Assembly: GCA_017547145.1 (NCBI GenBank)
Contig: JAFYQJ010000016.1
Span: forward strand, 1 to 64,000
Direction: 5' to 3'
DNA: 64,000 nucleotides
Origin: Paludibacteraceae bacterium
Lineage (GTDB): Bacteria > Bacteroidota > Bacteroidia > Bacteroidales > Paludibacteraceae
The notes under the pieces are model-generated. The model was not told where the DNA came from and made no database searches. It saw only the letters and a list, made by a program, of their open reading frames with translations. Shown here piece after piece: positions 45,251 through 54,296 of the stretch (position 1 is its first letter; each line of letters opens with the position of its first letter). A program made the position numbers and the translations under genes.

Positions 45251-46333
45251 ATGAACGTCAATATTAAAAATAGAAATTCAAGTGTAGAATTATTGAGGAT
45301 AATTTGTATGCTTTTTGTGGTGTTGTTGCACTTCAATAATCATGGTGTGAATATAGATTTGATCAATTTCACTGGAGCATTAACATTACAAAACGGCATA
45401 GGCCATTTAATCGAGTCATTTGCGATTATTGCAGTTAATTGTTTTGTGCTTATTTCTGGTTATTTTGGCTTGTCTTTCAAGGTAAAATCTATTTTAAAAT
45501 TATATTTACAATGTTTTTTTATTGGTATTTTTGGATATATTTTATATCTATTATTTACCCCCAATGAATTAGAATTATCAAAACTTCTAGCTCGTGTTTT
45601 TGCTTTTACAAGAAATAGATATTGGTTCTTATATGCGTATTTGTTTTTATATTTTATTTCTCCACTACTAAATTATGCAATAGAAAAGATGAGTAGAAAT
45701 GAATATAAAAAAATGTTGGCCTTATTATCTATTTTTATTTTTTATTTTAGTTATATTAGGAGTGTTGGTGATAATACAATAGGAATGTCATACGTTCAAT
45801 TCATTTTTGTATATTTAATAGGACGTTATATAGGTATATATATCAAACAAGATGTCATAAAAAAATATCAATTTAGATGGTTACTTGGATATTTTATCAC
45901 AAGTGTTTTTGTGTTTGTTTTAGCTATATTAGAGCAAAAATTTCATCTGCAAGTGGTATTTCTGCGTCCTTATCCATATAATAGTATACTAGTCGTTTTA
46001 GGGGCTATTTTCTTATTGCTGTTCATGCTATCGTTAGATTTTAGAAGTAAAATGATAAATTGGGTGGCAACATCTTGTTTTGCAGTTTATTTATTGCAAG
46101 AAAATCCATATTTTGGCTTTAATGTTCTATATCCGCATTTAGGTAGATATTTTAGTGGAATAGAAGGTGTAGTGACAAAGTATGTCATGTTATTTTTGAT
46201 TAGTGTTTGTTTCTTTGTATTAGGGGTATTAGTTGACAAGTTTTTTGCGTTGTTTACTGCTCTTCTTTTAAAATTCTATGATAAAAAAATTGTTCCTACA
46301 ATTAAACAAAAGTTCAGATTAGATAAAGTGTAA
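45251..46333 (+). CDS. Acyltransferase family 3 membrane protein (OafA/WecH-like)
   Basis: The 360-aa protein has about ten membrane spans and the family opening RNSSVELLRIICMLFVVLLHFNNHG, with the conserved Arg and the His in the first span. It probably O-acetylates or otherwise acylates a sugar of the glycan on the inner membrane. It lies 6 bases after the upstream glycosyltransferase gene, in one operon. Confidence 0.9.
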   Translation: MNVNIKNRNSSVELLRIICMLFVVLLHFNNHGVNIDLINFTGALTLQNGIGHLIESFAIIAVNCFVLISGYFGLSFKVKSILKLYLQCFFIGIFGYILYLLFTPNELELSKLLARVFAFTRNRYWFLYAYLFLYFISPLLNYAIEKMSRNEYKKMLALLSIFIFYFSYIRSVGDNTIGMSYVQFIFVYLIGRYIGIYIKQDVIKKYQFRWLLGYFITSVFVFVLAILEQKFHLQVVFLRPYPYNSILVVLGAIFLLLFMLSLDFRSKMINWVATSCFAVYLLQENPYFGFNVLYPHLGRYFSGIEGVVTKYVMLFLISVCFFVLGVLVDKFFALFTALLLKFYDKKIVPTIKQKFRLDKV

Positions 46334-46338
46334 TAATT

Positions 46339-47298
46339 ATGACTACAGCTCCAGTTCTTCTTATAGTATTCAATCGTCCAGAACATACTCAAAAGATGTT
46401 AGAGTCTTTACTAGTGCAAAGACCTTCAGAGTTGTATGTTTTTCAAGATGGACCAAGAGTAAATAATACCTATGATTTAGAAAATTGTCAATTGGTTCGT
46501 AATGTGATTGAAGAGCAATTGCAAAATCTCTCGTATGATATTATCGTACATAAATATTATTCTGACATTAATCGCGGGTGTCGAGATGCAATAATACATG
46601 CTATAACATCGGTATTAGAAGTTCACGAGAGTGTAGTAATTATAGAGGATGATATAGTTACTAGTCCTGCCTTTCTAACATATATGAATAAGGCATTAGA
46701 TCATTATAAAAATAATATGAGTGTACACTCAATTAGTGGTTATAGTCCGTCTCCAGGTCGTTTTGAGATTTATGACACTTATAGTTATGACGTATTTGCG
46801 TCTCCGAGATTGTTTGGATGGGGATGGGGAACGTGGAGGGATCGTTGGTTTGCTGTGGATTGGTCTATGTCTTATTATGACGAATTTATTCGTAATACTG
46901 CTCAGATAGAAGCATTTAATAGAGGTGGAGATGATATGACAACAATGTTAATAGATGAAAAAGAGGGGAGGAGTAGTGCATGGGATGTTCAGTTTGTTTT
47001 TGACCAATTTAAGAAACATGCCGTATCTATTGTTCCTTGTGTGAGTTATACGAAAAATATTGGTTGCGATGGAACAGGTACACATTGTAGCATCGTTAGA
47101 ATTAATGACAGCGAACTATGTCAAAAGACTACTCTACGATGGTTAGATACGCTGTATTTTGATAAAAGAATTATTAATTTACTATATAATACTTTTACAA
47201 AAACGCGTCGCCCTTTATGGCAGAAAGCAATCAACTATATTGCTCGTAAATTAGGCAAGAAAGCGCCATTTTTGATTAAGAAGAAAGTGTACGCATAA
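46339..47298 (+). CDS. Glycosyltransferase, GNT-I-like family
   Basis: The 319-aa protein begins TTAPVLLIVFNRPEHTQKML, the usual start of this group. VFQDGPR and VVIIEDDIVTSPAFLTYM carry the acidic metal-binding residues (about residues 111-114). LFGWGWGTWRDRW is a late conserved block. The enzyme is cytosolic with a basic C-terminus. Its stop codon overlaps the start of the next GT4 gene. The sugar transferred is unknown. Confidence 0.85.
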   Translation: MTTAPVLLIVFNRPEHTQKMLESLLVQRPSELYVFQDGPRVNNTYDLENCQLVRNVIEEQLQNLSYDIIVHKYYSDINRGCRDAIIHAITSVLEVHESVVIIEDDIVTSPAFLTYMNKALDHYKNNMSVHSISGYSPSPGRFEIYDTYSYDVFASPRLFGWGWGTWRDRWFAVDWSMSYYDEFIRNTAQIEAFNRGGDDMTTMLIDEKEGRSSAWDVQFVFDQFKKHAVSIVPCVSYTKNIGCDGTGTHCSIVRINDSELCQKTTLRWLDTLYFDKRIINLLYNTFTKTRRPLWQKAINYIARKLGKKAPFLIKKKVYA

Positions 47299-48623
47299 TG
47301 AAAGTTCTATCCGTCAATACCAACGATACTCATGGCGGTGCGGCGCGTGCGGCTATGCGAATCATGCAGGGTGTGCAGCAGCATGGGGTAGAGACCCAAA
47401 TGCTGGTCAAAGAGCAGCACTCGCGTGATACAGCCGTGGTGTCGTTGCATCAGTTCTTACCCAAGAATAAACTATATTGTATTGCCGATTGGGTAGCGCA
47501 AAAGCTGAAGAACAAGTACTACCATCGGCTGTGGCGCCCATACATAAAGACGAAAGAGAATGTCTTTATGTCTGATTCGCGCGGTACTCGAATGGGTGGC
47601 GCGTTGCAGCGATTGGATTATGACGTACTCCACCTACATTGGATCAATCAGCGCTTTATCAAGTTGCAAGACTTACCTGAAAACAAACCAATCGTCTGGA
47701 CTTTGCACGATAGTTGGCCCTTCTGCGGAGTTTGCCACTATTTCCTAGATTGTGAGCGCTATCAAACACATTGTGTTGACTGTCCTATGTTGCATTCGGG
47801 TAAGGAGAAAGATTTGGCATATCGCATCTTCGAGGAAAAACTCCGTGCATATCGCAATTTGAACTTGCATATCGTTACTCCTAGCCGTTGGTTAGGCGAG
47901 TGTGCTAAGCAGAGTGCTCTATTGGGTCAGTTCCCAGTAACAGTTATTCCAAACTGTTTGGATACGGATGTATATCGTCCATTGACGGAAAATGAAAAAA
48001 ACAAGCATTTAGAACTAGCTATTCAACGCAATCAAGCACTTCGCAAAGTGAAGCGCGCGGTAGGAGAAAAGGCTGCAAAGCCATTGATCCTATATGGAGC
48101 GATGAATGCTGCGACGGACAGGATAAAAGGCTTTGCAAGCTTTTTATCTGCATTGCGAATGCTTGATAAACAGGGTTTTGAGGCGAATCTCGTTGTCTTT
48201 GGTGCAAGCGAGAGTGATCTCCCTATGCAGTTTGAGCATATCCGTGTGCATTTCTTGGGATATATCTCGGATACCGACACCTTGGTTACCTTGTACAACC
48301 TAGCCGATGTGATGGTAGTATCATCGTTGACAGAAGTTTTTGGTCAGACTGCTAGTGAGGCATTGGCATGTTCTACTCCAGTCGTATGTTTCCAAACAAC
48401 AGGTATACAAGAAGTGGTAGATCATAAAATAAATGGTTATCAAGCGGCCTTTAAAGATAGCAGCGATCTCGCACAAGGCATTCGCTGGTGCCTAGACAAT
48501 AATCATGATGGATCTTTATCCAAAGCCGCTCGTGAGAAGGTAATACGAGAATACACCATAGACAGAGTGGGGGAAATGTATGCGGAATTATATGAAACTA
48601 TTAGGCGAAAGGTTAGAGGTTAA
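47298..48623 (+). CDS. Family 4 glycosyltransferase
   Basis: The 441-aa GT-B enzyme opens with VLSVNTNDTHGGAARAAMRIMQG, a GGA loop typical of GT4. LHLHWINQRFIKL and WTLHDSWPFCGVCHYF form the acceptor half, and SSLTEVFGQTASEALACSTPVVCF near the C-terminus is the nucleotide-sugar-binding E-x7-E block. Codons such as GCG and CGC are commoner here than in its neighbours, especially in the first 700 bases, hinting at a different origin. It overlaps the upstream gene by one base. Confidence 0.9.
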   Translation: MKVLSVNTNDTHGGAARAAMRIMQGVQQHGVETQMLVKEQHSRDTAVVSLHQFLPKNKLYCIADWVAQKLKNKYYHRLWRPYIKTKENVFMSDSRGTRMGGALQRLDYDVLHLHWINQRFIKLQDLPENKPIVWTLHDSWPFCGVCHYFLDCERYQTHCVDCPMLHSGKEKDLAYRIFEEKLRAYRNLNLHIVTPSRWLGECAKQSALLGQFPVTVIPNCLDTDVYRPLTENEKNKHLELAIQRNQALRKVKRAVGEKAAKPLILYGAMNAATDRIKGFASFLSALRMLDKQGFEANLVVFGASESDLPMQFEHIRVHFLGYISDTDTLVTLYNLADVMVVSSLTEVFGQTASEALACSTPVVCFQTTGIQEVVDHKINGYQAAFKDSSDLAQGIRWCLDNNHDGSLSKAAREKVIREYTIDRVGEMYAELYETIRRKVRG

Positions 48624-48627
48624 CAAC

Positions 48628-49674
48628 ATGAGAAAGATTGGATTTTACATAGGAATAATATTTGCAGTGATTATATCTATCTACTGCTATCTCTATTATC
48701 CTCAGCAGCAAATGCCTGTTGGACAACAGGTGTATGTAGAAACACCAGAATATGAAAAGTATCGCAACGATTGTTTGCATCCGTGTATACGCTATGATGA
48801 AAATAGTGATACTTATTTCATGGCTCAAACACCATACTATGGATGGAATAATAAACTAGAGAATCCAATATTTTATACCTCTTCCAACTATATGCATTGG
48901 TCTGATGGAATCCTACTAGCAGAAACTCCCACTATAGGTTATAATTCTGTTCCTTGCATACTAATCACAAACGATACTATATTGTATATTTGGCGTGAGT
49001 GTTCTACGCCATTGTGCGACTCCTTAGATTGCCAAATGGCTACTGTAGGTGGGTTAATAGAGGACGGTTGCTTGGTTGATAAGAAAGTATTAGCAGTTAA
49101 TCAATGGACCGATTTCGATACAGAGCAATGTCCTATTTTAATGAACATTGATAATGATATTGTGATGTATGCAGCATGGTATCAATACGCCCCAGAACGC
49201 ATCAATAAGGGAATTGCACGATGGAAAATGATATCCAAAGATGACATGAAATTCGAACTGACAGATACTATTGCATTCTCTTCTACATATACAGCAGATA
49301 AATGTGCTCAGGTGCGCTTTCTAAATCGTATATGGTTCTTACCTAAGCCACAAAAGCATGATCTATGGCATTTTGATTTGTTCGAATATGATAATAAGTT
49401 ATATATGGTGTCTGTGGCTGAGAAAGGAGATAACATTATGTTGTCTGTCTCAGAAGATTATATGCATTTTAAGACATATAGAAAGCCATTGATAAATAAT
49501 CATTATTCCGAAAACTATATTGGCTATCGTCAATATTATTACAAACCAACAGCTTTTGTAAAGAACGATTCGTTGTTCTTGTTCTATACTGCAAATGCAA
49601 AACAAGATCCTAATAGAAATCAGTTGTTTGTTACTAGCGAGTCTATGACACAAGTTCTCAAACAAGTAGATTAA
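48628..49674 (+). CDS. Membrane-anchored beta-propeller protein, glycosidase-like
   Basis: The 348-aa protein starts at the ATG at 48628. One N-terminal span (about residues 4-22) is followed by an extracytoplasmic domain with repeated beta strands: YENPIFYTSSNYMHWS-type and LSVSEDYMHFKTYRKPL-type repeats resemble the five-bladed propellers of GH32, GH43 and related families. The first Asp of a glycosidase triad cannot be assigned with confidence. It may trim or bind the polymer outside the membrane. It has no clear parallel in most capsule loci. Confidence 0.65.
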   Translation: MRKIGFYIGIIFAVIISIYCYLYYPQQQMPVGQQVYVETPEYEKYRNDCLHPCIRYDENSDTYFMAQTPYYGWNNKLENPIFYTSSNYMHWSDGILLAETPTIGYNSVPCILITNDTILYIWRECSTPLCDSLDCQMATVGGLIEDGCLVDKKVLAVNQWTDFDTEQCPILMNIDNDIVMYAAWYQYAPERINKGIARWKMISKDDMKFELTDTIAFSSTYTADKCAQVRFLNRIWFLPKPQKHDLWHFDLFEYDNKLYMVSVAEKGDNIMLSVSEDYMHFKTYRKPLINNHYSENYIGYRQYYYKPTAFVKNDSLFLFYTANAKQDPNRNQLFVTSESMTQVLKQVD

Positions 49675-49804
49675 TTGATAATGCGTTTGTAACATCACCA
49701 ACCACAATCCGGTGAGAAATAGAATCTGCTGAGGAGTGTTGTGGGGATCGGGTGTAGGGTGTAGAGAAATAACGAAAGTTGGATAGAAAATAAAGGGAAA
49801 AAGA
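49675..49804. other. Spacer with G-rich degenerate repeats
   Basis: This 130-bp spacer contains a GGGTGTAGGGTGTAGAG tract at about 49749-49765. Similar tracts occur in the next two spacers. No promoter with a TAnnTTTG match is evident. Confidence 0.5.
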
Positions 49805-50500
49805 ATGGAGAGTATAATCATAGAATCAATAAAGAATATGTCGTTACTTGATTGCGTAATATTACTAATTTTAATCATAGGAGTAGATTGGTTAAAATCC
49901 TATTTTACGAAAAAAGGTAGCAATAATGCAGATAAAGAGGATACACGTATAACATCATATGAAGGGAAAAAGGGTGTAAATGTTGCAGACGAAGAAGATC
50001 AACTAAATCAAGTCCAGAAAGAACGATTGATAAAGATATTGTATTTGGCGGAGAAGATAAACCAATCTATAACCAAATATGTTTTGTATTTCTACGATTA
50101 TACAACTAGAGCGAAATTTGATCGGCTAGTTGAGGATTTGAACTCTTTGTTAACTGATGTGTATCATGAACAAAGGTTAGCAAATTTGTTTTTACCTAAA
50201 GAAGAACAAGATATATTGGATAATCTATTAACATACTTAAGTGGAATCGTAGTTGAATTGTCTACTAATTCTACCAATGCCGCATCTCGTATAACGTTGT
50301 ATAATGAATATTTACAATTGGCGCGAGAAAATAAGGATGCTGAACAGTTTTATTGGAATGAGGCAATTAGAGTTAAAAATCAGTTAGATGAGATTTCAGC
50401 AAAAGAACTAATGTTTAAGAAGGAACTTCAAAACGCAATTAAGGAATATGTAGAGTGGTTGGGTAAATATATAAAAGAAAATATAAGAACAGTTAATTGA
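49805..50500 (+). CDS. Hypothetical protein with one N-terminal membrane span
   Basis: I do not recognise the family. The 231-aa protein has one hydrophobic segment (about residues 14-31, CVILLILIIGVDWLKSYF), a charged linker (about 35-65) and a long, mostly helical C-terminal domain. The C-terminal part reads as coiled helices rich in Glu, Lys and Asn, with no enzymatic motif. It is not like any glycan-processing family around it and lies between G-rich repeat tracts next to a HEPN-like gene. Confidence 0.6.
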   Translation: MESIIIESIKNMSLLDCVILLILIIGVDWLKSYFTKKGSNNADKEDTRITSYEGKKGVNVADEEDQLNQVQKERLIKILYLAEKINQSITKYVLYFYDYTTRAKFDRLVEDLNSLLTDVYHEQRLANLFLPKEEQDILDNLLTYLSGIVVELSTNSTNAASRITLYNEYLQLARENKDAEQFYWNEAIRVKNQLDEISAKELMFKKELQNAIKEYVEWLGKYIKENIRTVN

Positions 50501-50871
50501 TTCCTGATAGTTGTTTCTCCAGAAAGAAAGGAGTTGAGAGTAGATAATATAGATGGGGTTATTGAGAAGTGGGATAAATTAGTTTAAAGGTTATAGGTTA
50601 AAGTTTAAAGACAAGGATGCTATTCAACTCCCTTGAATTTCTTAGATTTATTTTCGGTGGGGGGAGGCTTTTAGCGTAGAGCGTAGAGGGTAGGGTGTAG
50701 AGGCTGGGAGAGTGCTTTTTATAACAAAAATACGCTCTGCTATAAAAATATTAAAAAATCAGGGTGATGTATTTTGTTTTTGTCACAAAAGAATGCAGTG
50801 GACTGCATTAGTGAGCCAAAAACCAAATAATAAAAATTGGAGAGAAAAGAAAGGAAAAATATTGAAGGCGG
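50501..50871. other. 371-bp spacer with G-rich degenerate repeats and a palindrome
   Basis: It contains GTAG-type tracts at about 50673-50707 (GCGTAGAGCGTAGAGGG followed by TAGGGTGTAGAGG) and an AGGTTATAGGTTAAAG tract near 50588-50603. A palindrome AATGCAGT-GG-ACTGCATT lies at 50792-50809. A 76-codon frame through this stretch looks like chance, with no recognisable residues. No clear promoter is present. Confidence 0.5.
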
Positions 50872-51597
50872 ATGACAAAAGAAGAGAAAATAAAGAAAGT
50901 AAAAGAGTTTCGTCGTTTGTTGAAACAACTTCAAGATGGTAAGGCGACAGAAAAGACCCGTGAGAAAATATCTCAATTAATACCAGTTGTTTCTCTATTG
51001 ATGGAGGAATTAAAAACTCTTAAAACGATGACCCTTGGGGCGCCACCAATGTTTGGTGGGCAACAGATTCTAATCAACCCAATTGAGAATATCTTTCAGG
51101 TGCCTTATGGTTTGTCCTATGAGGTACGGAATGCATTGATAGATATGCTCAATAAAACGATTGGTGTACTGCAGAGTAAGGAAGAAATATCAAAGTCTGT
51201 GAAAGACAATATATGGAGTATTATGCATCCTGAAATAATTCGTGTGGCTCAGCAAAGATTTGAATCAGAACAATATGCTGATGCTGTAGAAGCTGCGTTT
51301 AAAGAAATCAATCTGCAAGTCAAAACCAAATGCAAAGACCGACATCAAAATAAAGACGGGAAAGGTCTTATGATGATGGCTTTTTCTGCAAATAATCCGG
51401 TATTAAAATTTGCACCATCTTCTTCTTTTTCTGAGTATGACATACAGGAGGGTTATATGCATATGTTTGCAGGAGCAATGCAAGGTATTAGAAATCCTAA
51501 AGCTCATGCAAATGAAATGATAACAAAAGAAGATGCATTAAGAAAATTAGCGTTTGCCAGTATGTTAATGTATAAACTTGATACTGTGGTGGAGTGA
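50872..51597 (+). CDS. TIGR02391 (Ymh) family HEPN-like protein
   Basis: The 241-aa protein matches the TIGR02391 family as I recall it. HPEIIRVAQQRFESEQYADAVEAAFKEIN begins the conserved C-terminal domain (about residue 120), followed by KDGKGLMMMAFS and GYMHMFAGAMQGIRNPKAHAN. The RNPKAH segment is an R-x4-H motif, the mark of HEPN RNases found in toxins, Abi systems and Cas accessory proteins. The N-terminal 100 residues are helical and variable. Its place between glycosyltransferase genes and G-rich repeats suggests a captured defence gene. RNase activity is inference. Confidence 0.8.
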   Translation: MTKEEKIKKVKEFRRLLKQLQDGKATEKTREKISQLIPVVSLLMEELKTLKTMTLGAPPMFGGQQILINPIENIFQVPYGLSYEVRNALIDMLNKTIGVLQSKEEISKSVKDNIWSIMHPEIIRVAQQRFESEQYADAVEAAFKEINLQVKTKCKDRHQNKDGKGLMMMAFSANNPVLKFAPSSSFSEYDIQEGYMHMFAGAMQGIRNPKAHANEMITKEDALRKLAFASMLMYKLDTVVE

Positions 51598-51741
51598 TAG
51601 GATAGAAGGTAGATGATAGAACAGAAAATAAAAGGAGGTTGATGACCGCCTTTTCGAGGAGAACTAGTCTCGTAGTTTGTTGTCTTTAATAAAAGACTTA
51701 CCTTTGTATGGTATGGAAATAGAAAGAAACCAATTAACAAG
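51598..51741. other. Spacer with GATAGAAGGTAGATGATAG repeats
   Basis: This third G-rich spacer has GATAGAAGGTAGATGATAG at 51600-51618 and an AGGAGGTTGATGACC segment. The sequence composition matches the spacers at 49675-49804 and 50501-50871. The glycosyltransferase operon resumes at 51742. Confidence 0.45.
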
Positions 51742-52593
51742 ATGAAATTATCTATTGTAACCATCAACTACAATAATGCGGAAGGCTTGCGCAAGACGTT
51801 GGCCTCTGTAGTTATGCAAACTTATACTGATTTTGAGCACGTTATTGTAGATGGAGCATCTACTGATAACTCGGTAGAAATCATTAAGCAGTACGAAAAA
51901 GAAGCCTTGTCAAAAGGCATTAAAGTAACATGGATTTCTGAAAAAGATAATGGCATTTACAATGCTATGAACAAAGGTATTCGGATGTCATCAGGAGAAT
52001 ATATTGAGATTCTAAATTCTGGTGACTGTTTGGCCTCAAATAGTGTAGTAAAAGATATGCTAATAGCATTAGAGCAAAATGCTTATCCTAAAATTTTATA
52101 CGGAAATATGCTTAAAACATTCGACTGGGAAACCTATAAACGCGATACATCTTGCAAAAACCCCGATTATACTCCCGACTCTTTTTTATATTTCTATAAT
52201 GGAACGCTAAATCACAATTCGGCATACATAAAAAGAACCTTATTCGAGCAATTTGGGTTTTACAACGAAAAGATGAAAATCTGTTCAGATTGGGAGTGGT
52301 ATGTACGAACCATTGTTTTAGGGAATATAAGTCCTATATATGTAAACATCGATGTTACCATTTTTGATATGAATGGAATAAGCGAAAGTGCTGGAAGAAA
52401 CAAGCATATTATTCAGCAGGAGAGAAGTGAATATTTGTCGTCGGCATTTCCTAAAACTATTATAAACGATTATAAAAATTACGCATTTGTGTTGTTGCAA
52501 TATCAACGACTAAAGAAATATCATTTGTGGGGTTTGGTTCGTTTTGTAGAGAGAGTATTGTTTAAATTGGAGAAATGGAGAATCATAAAGTAA
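51742..52593 (+). CDS. Family 2 glycosyltransferase (WcaA-like)
   Basis: The 283-aa enzyme starts KLSIVTINYNNAEGLRKTL. VDGASTDNSVEII and SEKDNGIYNAMNKGI are the family 2 nucleotide- and metal-binding blocks, with IEILNSGDCLASN in place of the usual DxD. The mid-protein NHNSAYIKR and late CSDWEWYVR segments fit the acceptor side. It is cytosolic. It lies 2 bases before the next GT2 gene. Confidence 0.9.
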   Translation: MKLSIVTINYNNAEGLRKTLASVVMQTYTDFEHVIVDGASTDNSVEIIKQYEKEALSKGIKVTWISEKDNGIYNAMNKGIRMSSGEYIEILNSGDCLASNSVVKDMLIALEQNAYPKILYGNMLKTFDWETYKRDTSCKNPDYTPDSFLYFYNGTLNHNSAYIKRTLFEQFGFYNEKMKICSDWEWYVRTIVLGNISPIYVNIDVTIFDMNGISESAGRNKHIIQQERSEYLSSAFPKTIINDYKNYAFVLLQYQRLKKYHLWGLVRFVERVLFKLEKWRIIK

Positions 52594-52594
52594 T

Positions 52595-53533
52595 ATGAAA
52601 TTTTCGGTCATCATACCATTATATAACAAAGCACCCTATATTCGTAAGGCGCTCGAGTCTGTTTTTGCACAAACATATACGGATTATGAGTTGATTATCG
52701 TAGATGATGGATCTACGGACAATTCGGCTTATATAGCAGATAAATATATTCGTTATAATACTCTCTATAGTCCAAATGTTCGTTTGTTGCGACAAGCAAA
52801 TAATGGTGTATCTGTAGCACGTAACAATGGAGTTGAGGCTTCAAAAGGTGAATACATTGCTTTTTTGGATGCAGATGATTGGTGGGAGCCAACCTTTCTT
52901 GAAAAAATGACGCAGCTAATAGATGATTATCCTGAAGCAGGACTATATGCAAGCAACTATTACTATTATAAGGGAGGTAAAAATATTGTAAAAGTTAATA
53001 TACAAACAGGATACTTCAATTATCCTAAAGAATATTATGAAAAATTTGCTATGCCAATAACTTCAATTACGGCAGTTATTCCTCGTAAGATATACAATGA
53101 AATGGGAGGCTTTCCAACAAATATACATTTGGGAGAAGATTTTCTCTTATGGGCAAAAATAGCGATACAATATCCTGTAGTATTCTTGAATATACCACTA
53201 GCATGGTATAACAACGATATACCTGCTACACTAAGAGCGACAAGAAATCTCCATGCTCCAGAGTATCATATGCTTTTCCATTTAGATTTATTAGGGATAA
53301 AGCAAATAGAAGTTGGCGAATGGAAACTACTTTTGGATAAACTTCGAGTAAATGGATTATTGGACTACTGGATGAGTAATGAGTATCATAATCAAGCTGC
53401 AGAAGAACTGAAGAAAGTAGATTGGAGCAAGCAACCTTTAAGCATTAAAAAAATATATAAAACTCCTATTTGGATTTTGAAGGTAAGAAAAAAAGTCAAA
53501 ATATGGGGAAGTTTGCTTATGCAAAAATTATAA
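52595..53533 (+). CDS. Family 2 glycosyltransferase
   Basis: The 312-aa GT-A enzyme carries SVIIPLYNKAPYIRKALESV, VDDGSTDNSAYIA and AFLDADDWWEP, with the catalytic acidic residue region LGEDFLLWAKIA near residue 182. It is a typical inverting family 2 enzyme with no membrane span. The sugar is unknown. Its start lies one base after the preceding stop, in one operon. Confidence 0.92.
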   Translation: MKFSVIIPLYNKAPYIRKALESVFAQTYTDYELIIVDDGSTDNSAYIADKYIRYNTLYSPNVRLLRQANNGVSVARNNGVEASKGEYIAFLDADDWWEPTFLEKMTQLIDDYPEAGLYASNYYYYKGGKNIVKVNIQTGYFNYPKEYYEKFAMPITSITAVIPRKIYNEMGGFPTNIHLGEDFLLWAKIAIQYPVVFLNIPLAWYNNDIPATLRATRNLHAPEYHMLFHLDLLGIKQIEVGEWKLLLDKLRVNGLLDYWMSNEYHNQAAEELKKVDWSKQPLSIKKIYKTPIWILKVRKKVKIWGSLLMQKL

Positions 53534-53558
53534 GAATAAGTATTACGAAATTGAGGTT

Positions 53559-54293
53559 ATGAACAAAACAATGATTCCAAAGATAATACATTACTGCTGG
53601 TTCGGACGAGGAGAAATGCCTGAGTTGGTGCAAAAGTGCATCGCTTCTTGGCACACGCATATGCCTAATTGGGAATATTACCTTTGGACTGAAGAAAACT
53701 TCGATATAACATCTGCACCGATTTATGTACAAGAAGCCTATAATGTTCGTAAATTTGCTTTTGTAAGCGATTATGTACGCTTGTGGGCATTAGAAAAAGT
53801 GGGAGGTTTGTATATGGATGTGGACTTTGAGGTGTACAAGCCTTTTGATGATTTGATGGAGCAATATAGTGCATTTGCAGGCTACGAAGGTTCTAAGAAG
53901 AATCCCGTGATGATGGGAGTTCTTGCTGCTGAATCACATCATTCATTTATAAAAGCAATGATAGCAACATACGCCGATAGAAAATTTGTGCAGAAAGATG
54001 GCTCTTTGGATCTGACGCCTAACACGAGTTATTTTTACGAATGGATGACCAAGCAAGGCTTTGTTGGCGATGGAGAAGAGAAAGATTGGATGGGAATGCA
54101 TATTCTGTCTGTCGAATGTTTTTGTCCAAGTTTGACTACTGGCGAAAATATTCGTTCTGAACGTACATATTGCGAACATAAAGGATTGCATTCTTGGAGC
54201 AAGAATAGCGGTTGGAAAACTATGTTATTGAACTTTTTTTCTCCAACTACGAAGGCAAAATTAATTAAACTAAAAAGGAAAATTTTAGGATAA
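53559..54293 (+). CDS. Family 32-like glycosyltransferase (DxD sugar transferase)
   Basis: The 244-aa protein has the capsular-polysaccharide GT32-like pattern: IPKIIHYCWFGRGEMPELVQKCIASW at the start, FAFVSDYVRLWALEKVGGLYMDVDFEVYKP with the DVD metal motif, and a late SWSKNSGWK segment. It adds a sugar in the cytoplasm. The ATG at 53559 and an internal ATG 4 codons later are both possible starts. It lies 26 bases after the GT2 gene. Confidence 0.9.
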   Translation: MNKTMIPKIIHYCWFGRGEMPELVQKCIASWHTHMPNWEYYLWTEENFDITSAPIYVQEAYNVRKFAFVSDYVRLWALEKVGGLYMDVDFEVYKPFDDLMEQYSAFAGYEGSKKNPVMMGVLAAESHHSFIKAMIATYADRKFVQKDGSLDLTPNTSYFYEWMTKQGFVGDGEEKDWMGMHILSVECFCPSLTTGENIRSERTYCEHKGLHSWSKNSGWKTMLLNFFSPTTKAKLIKLKRKILG

Positions 54294-54296
54294 AAG

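Noticed and set aside
50712..50942. 76-codon frame in the G-rich spacer
   Set aside because: It overlaps the HEPN-like gene start, has no family resemblance and lies in repeat-rich sequence.
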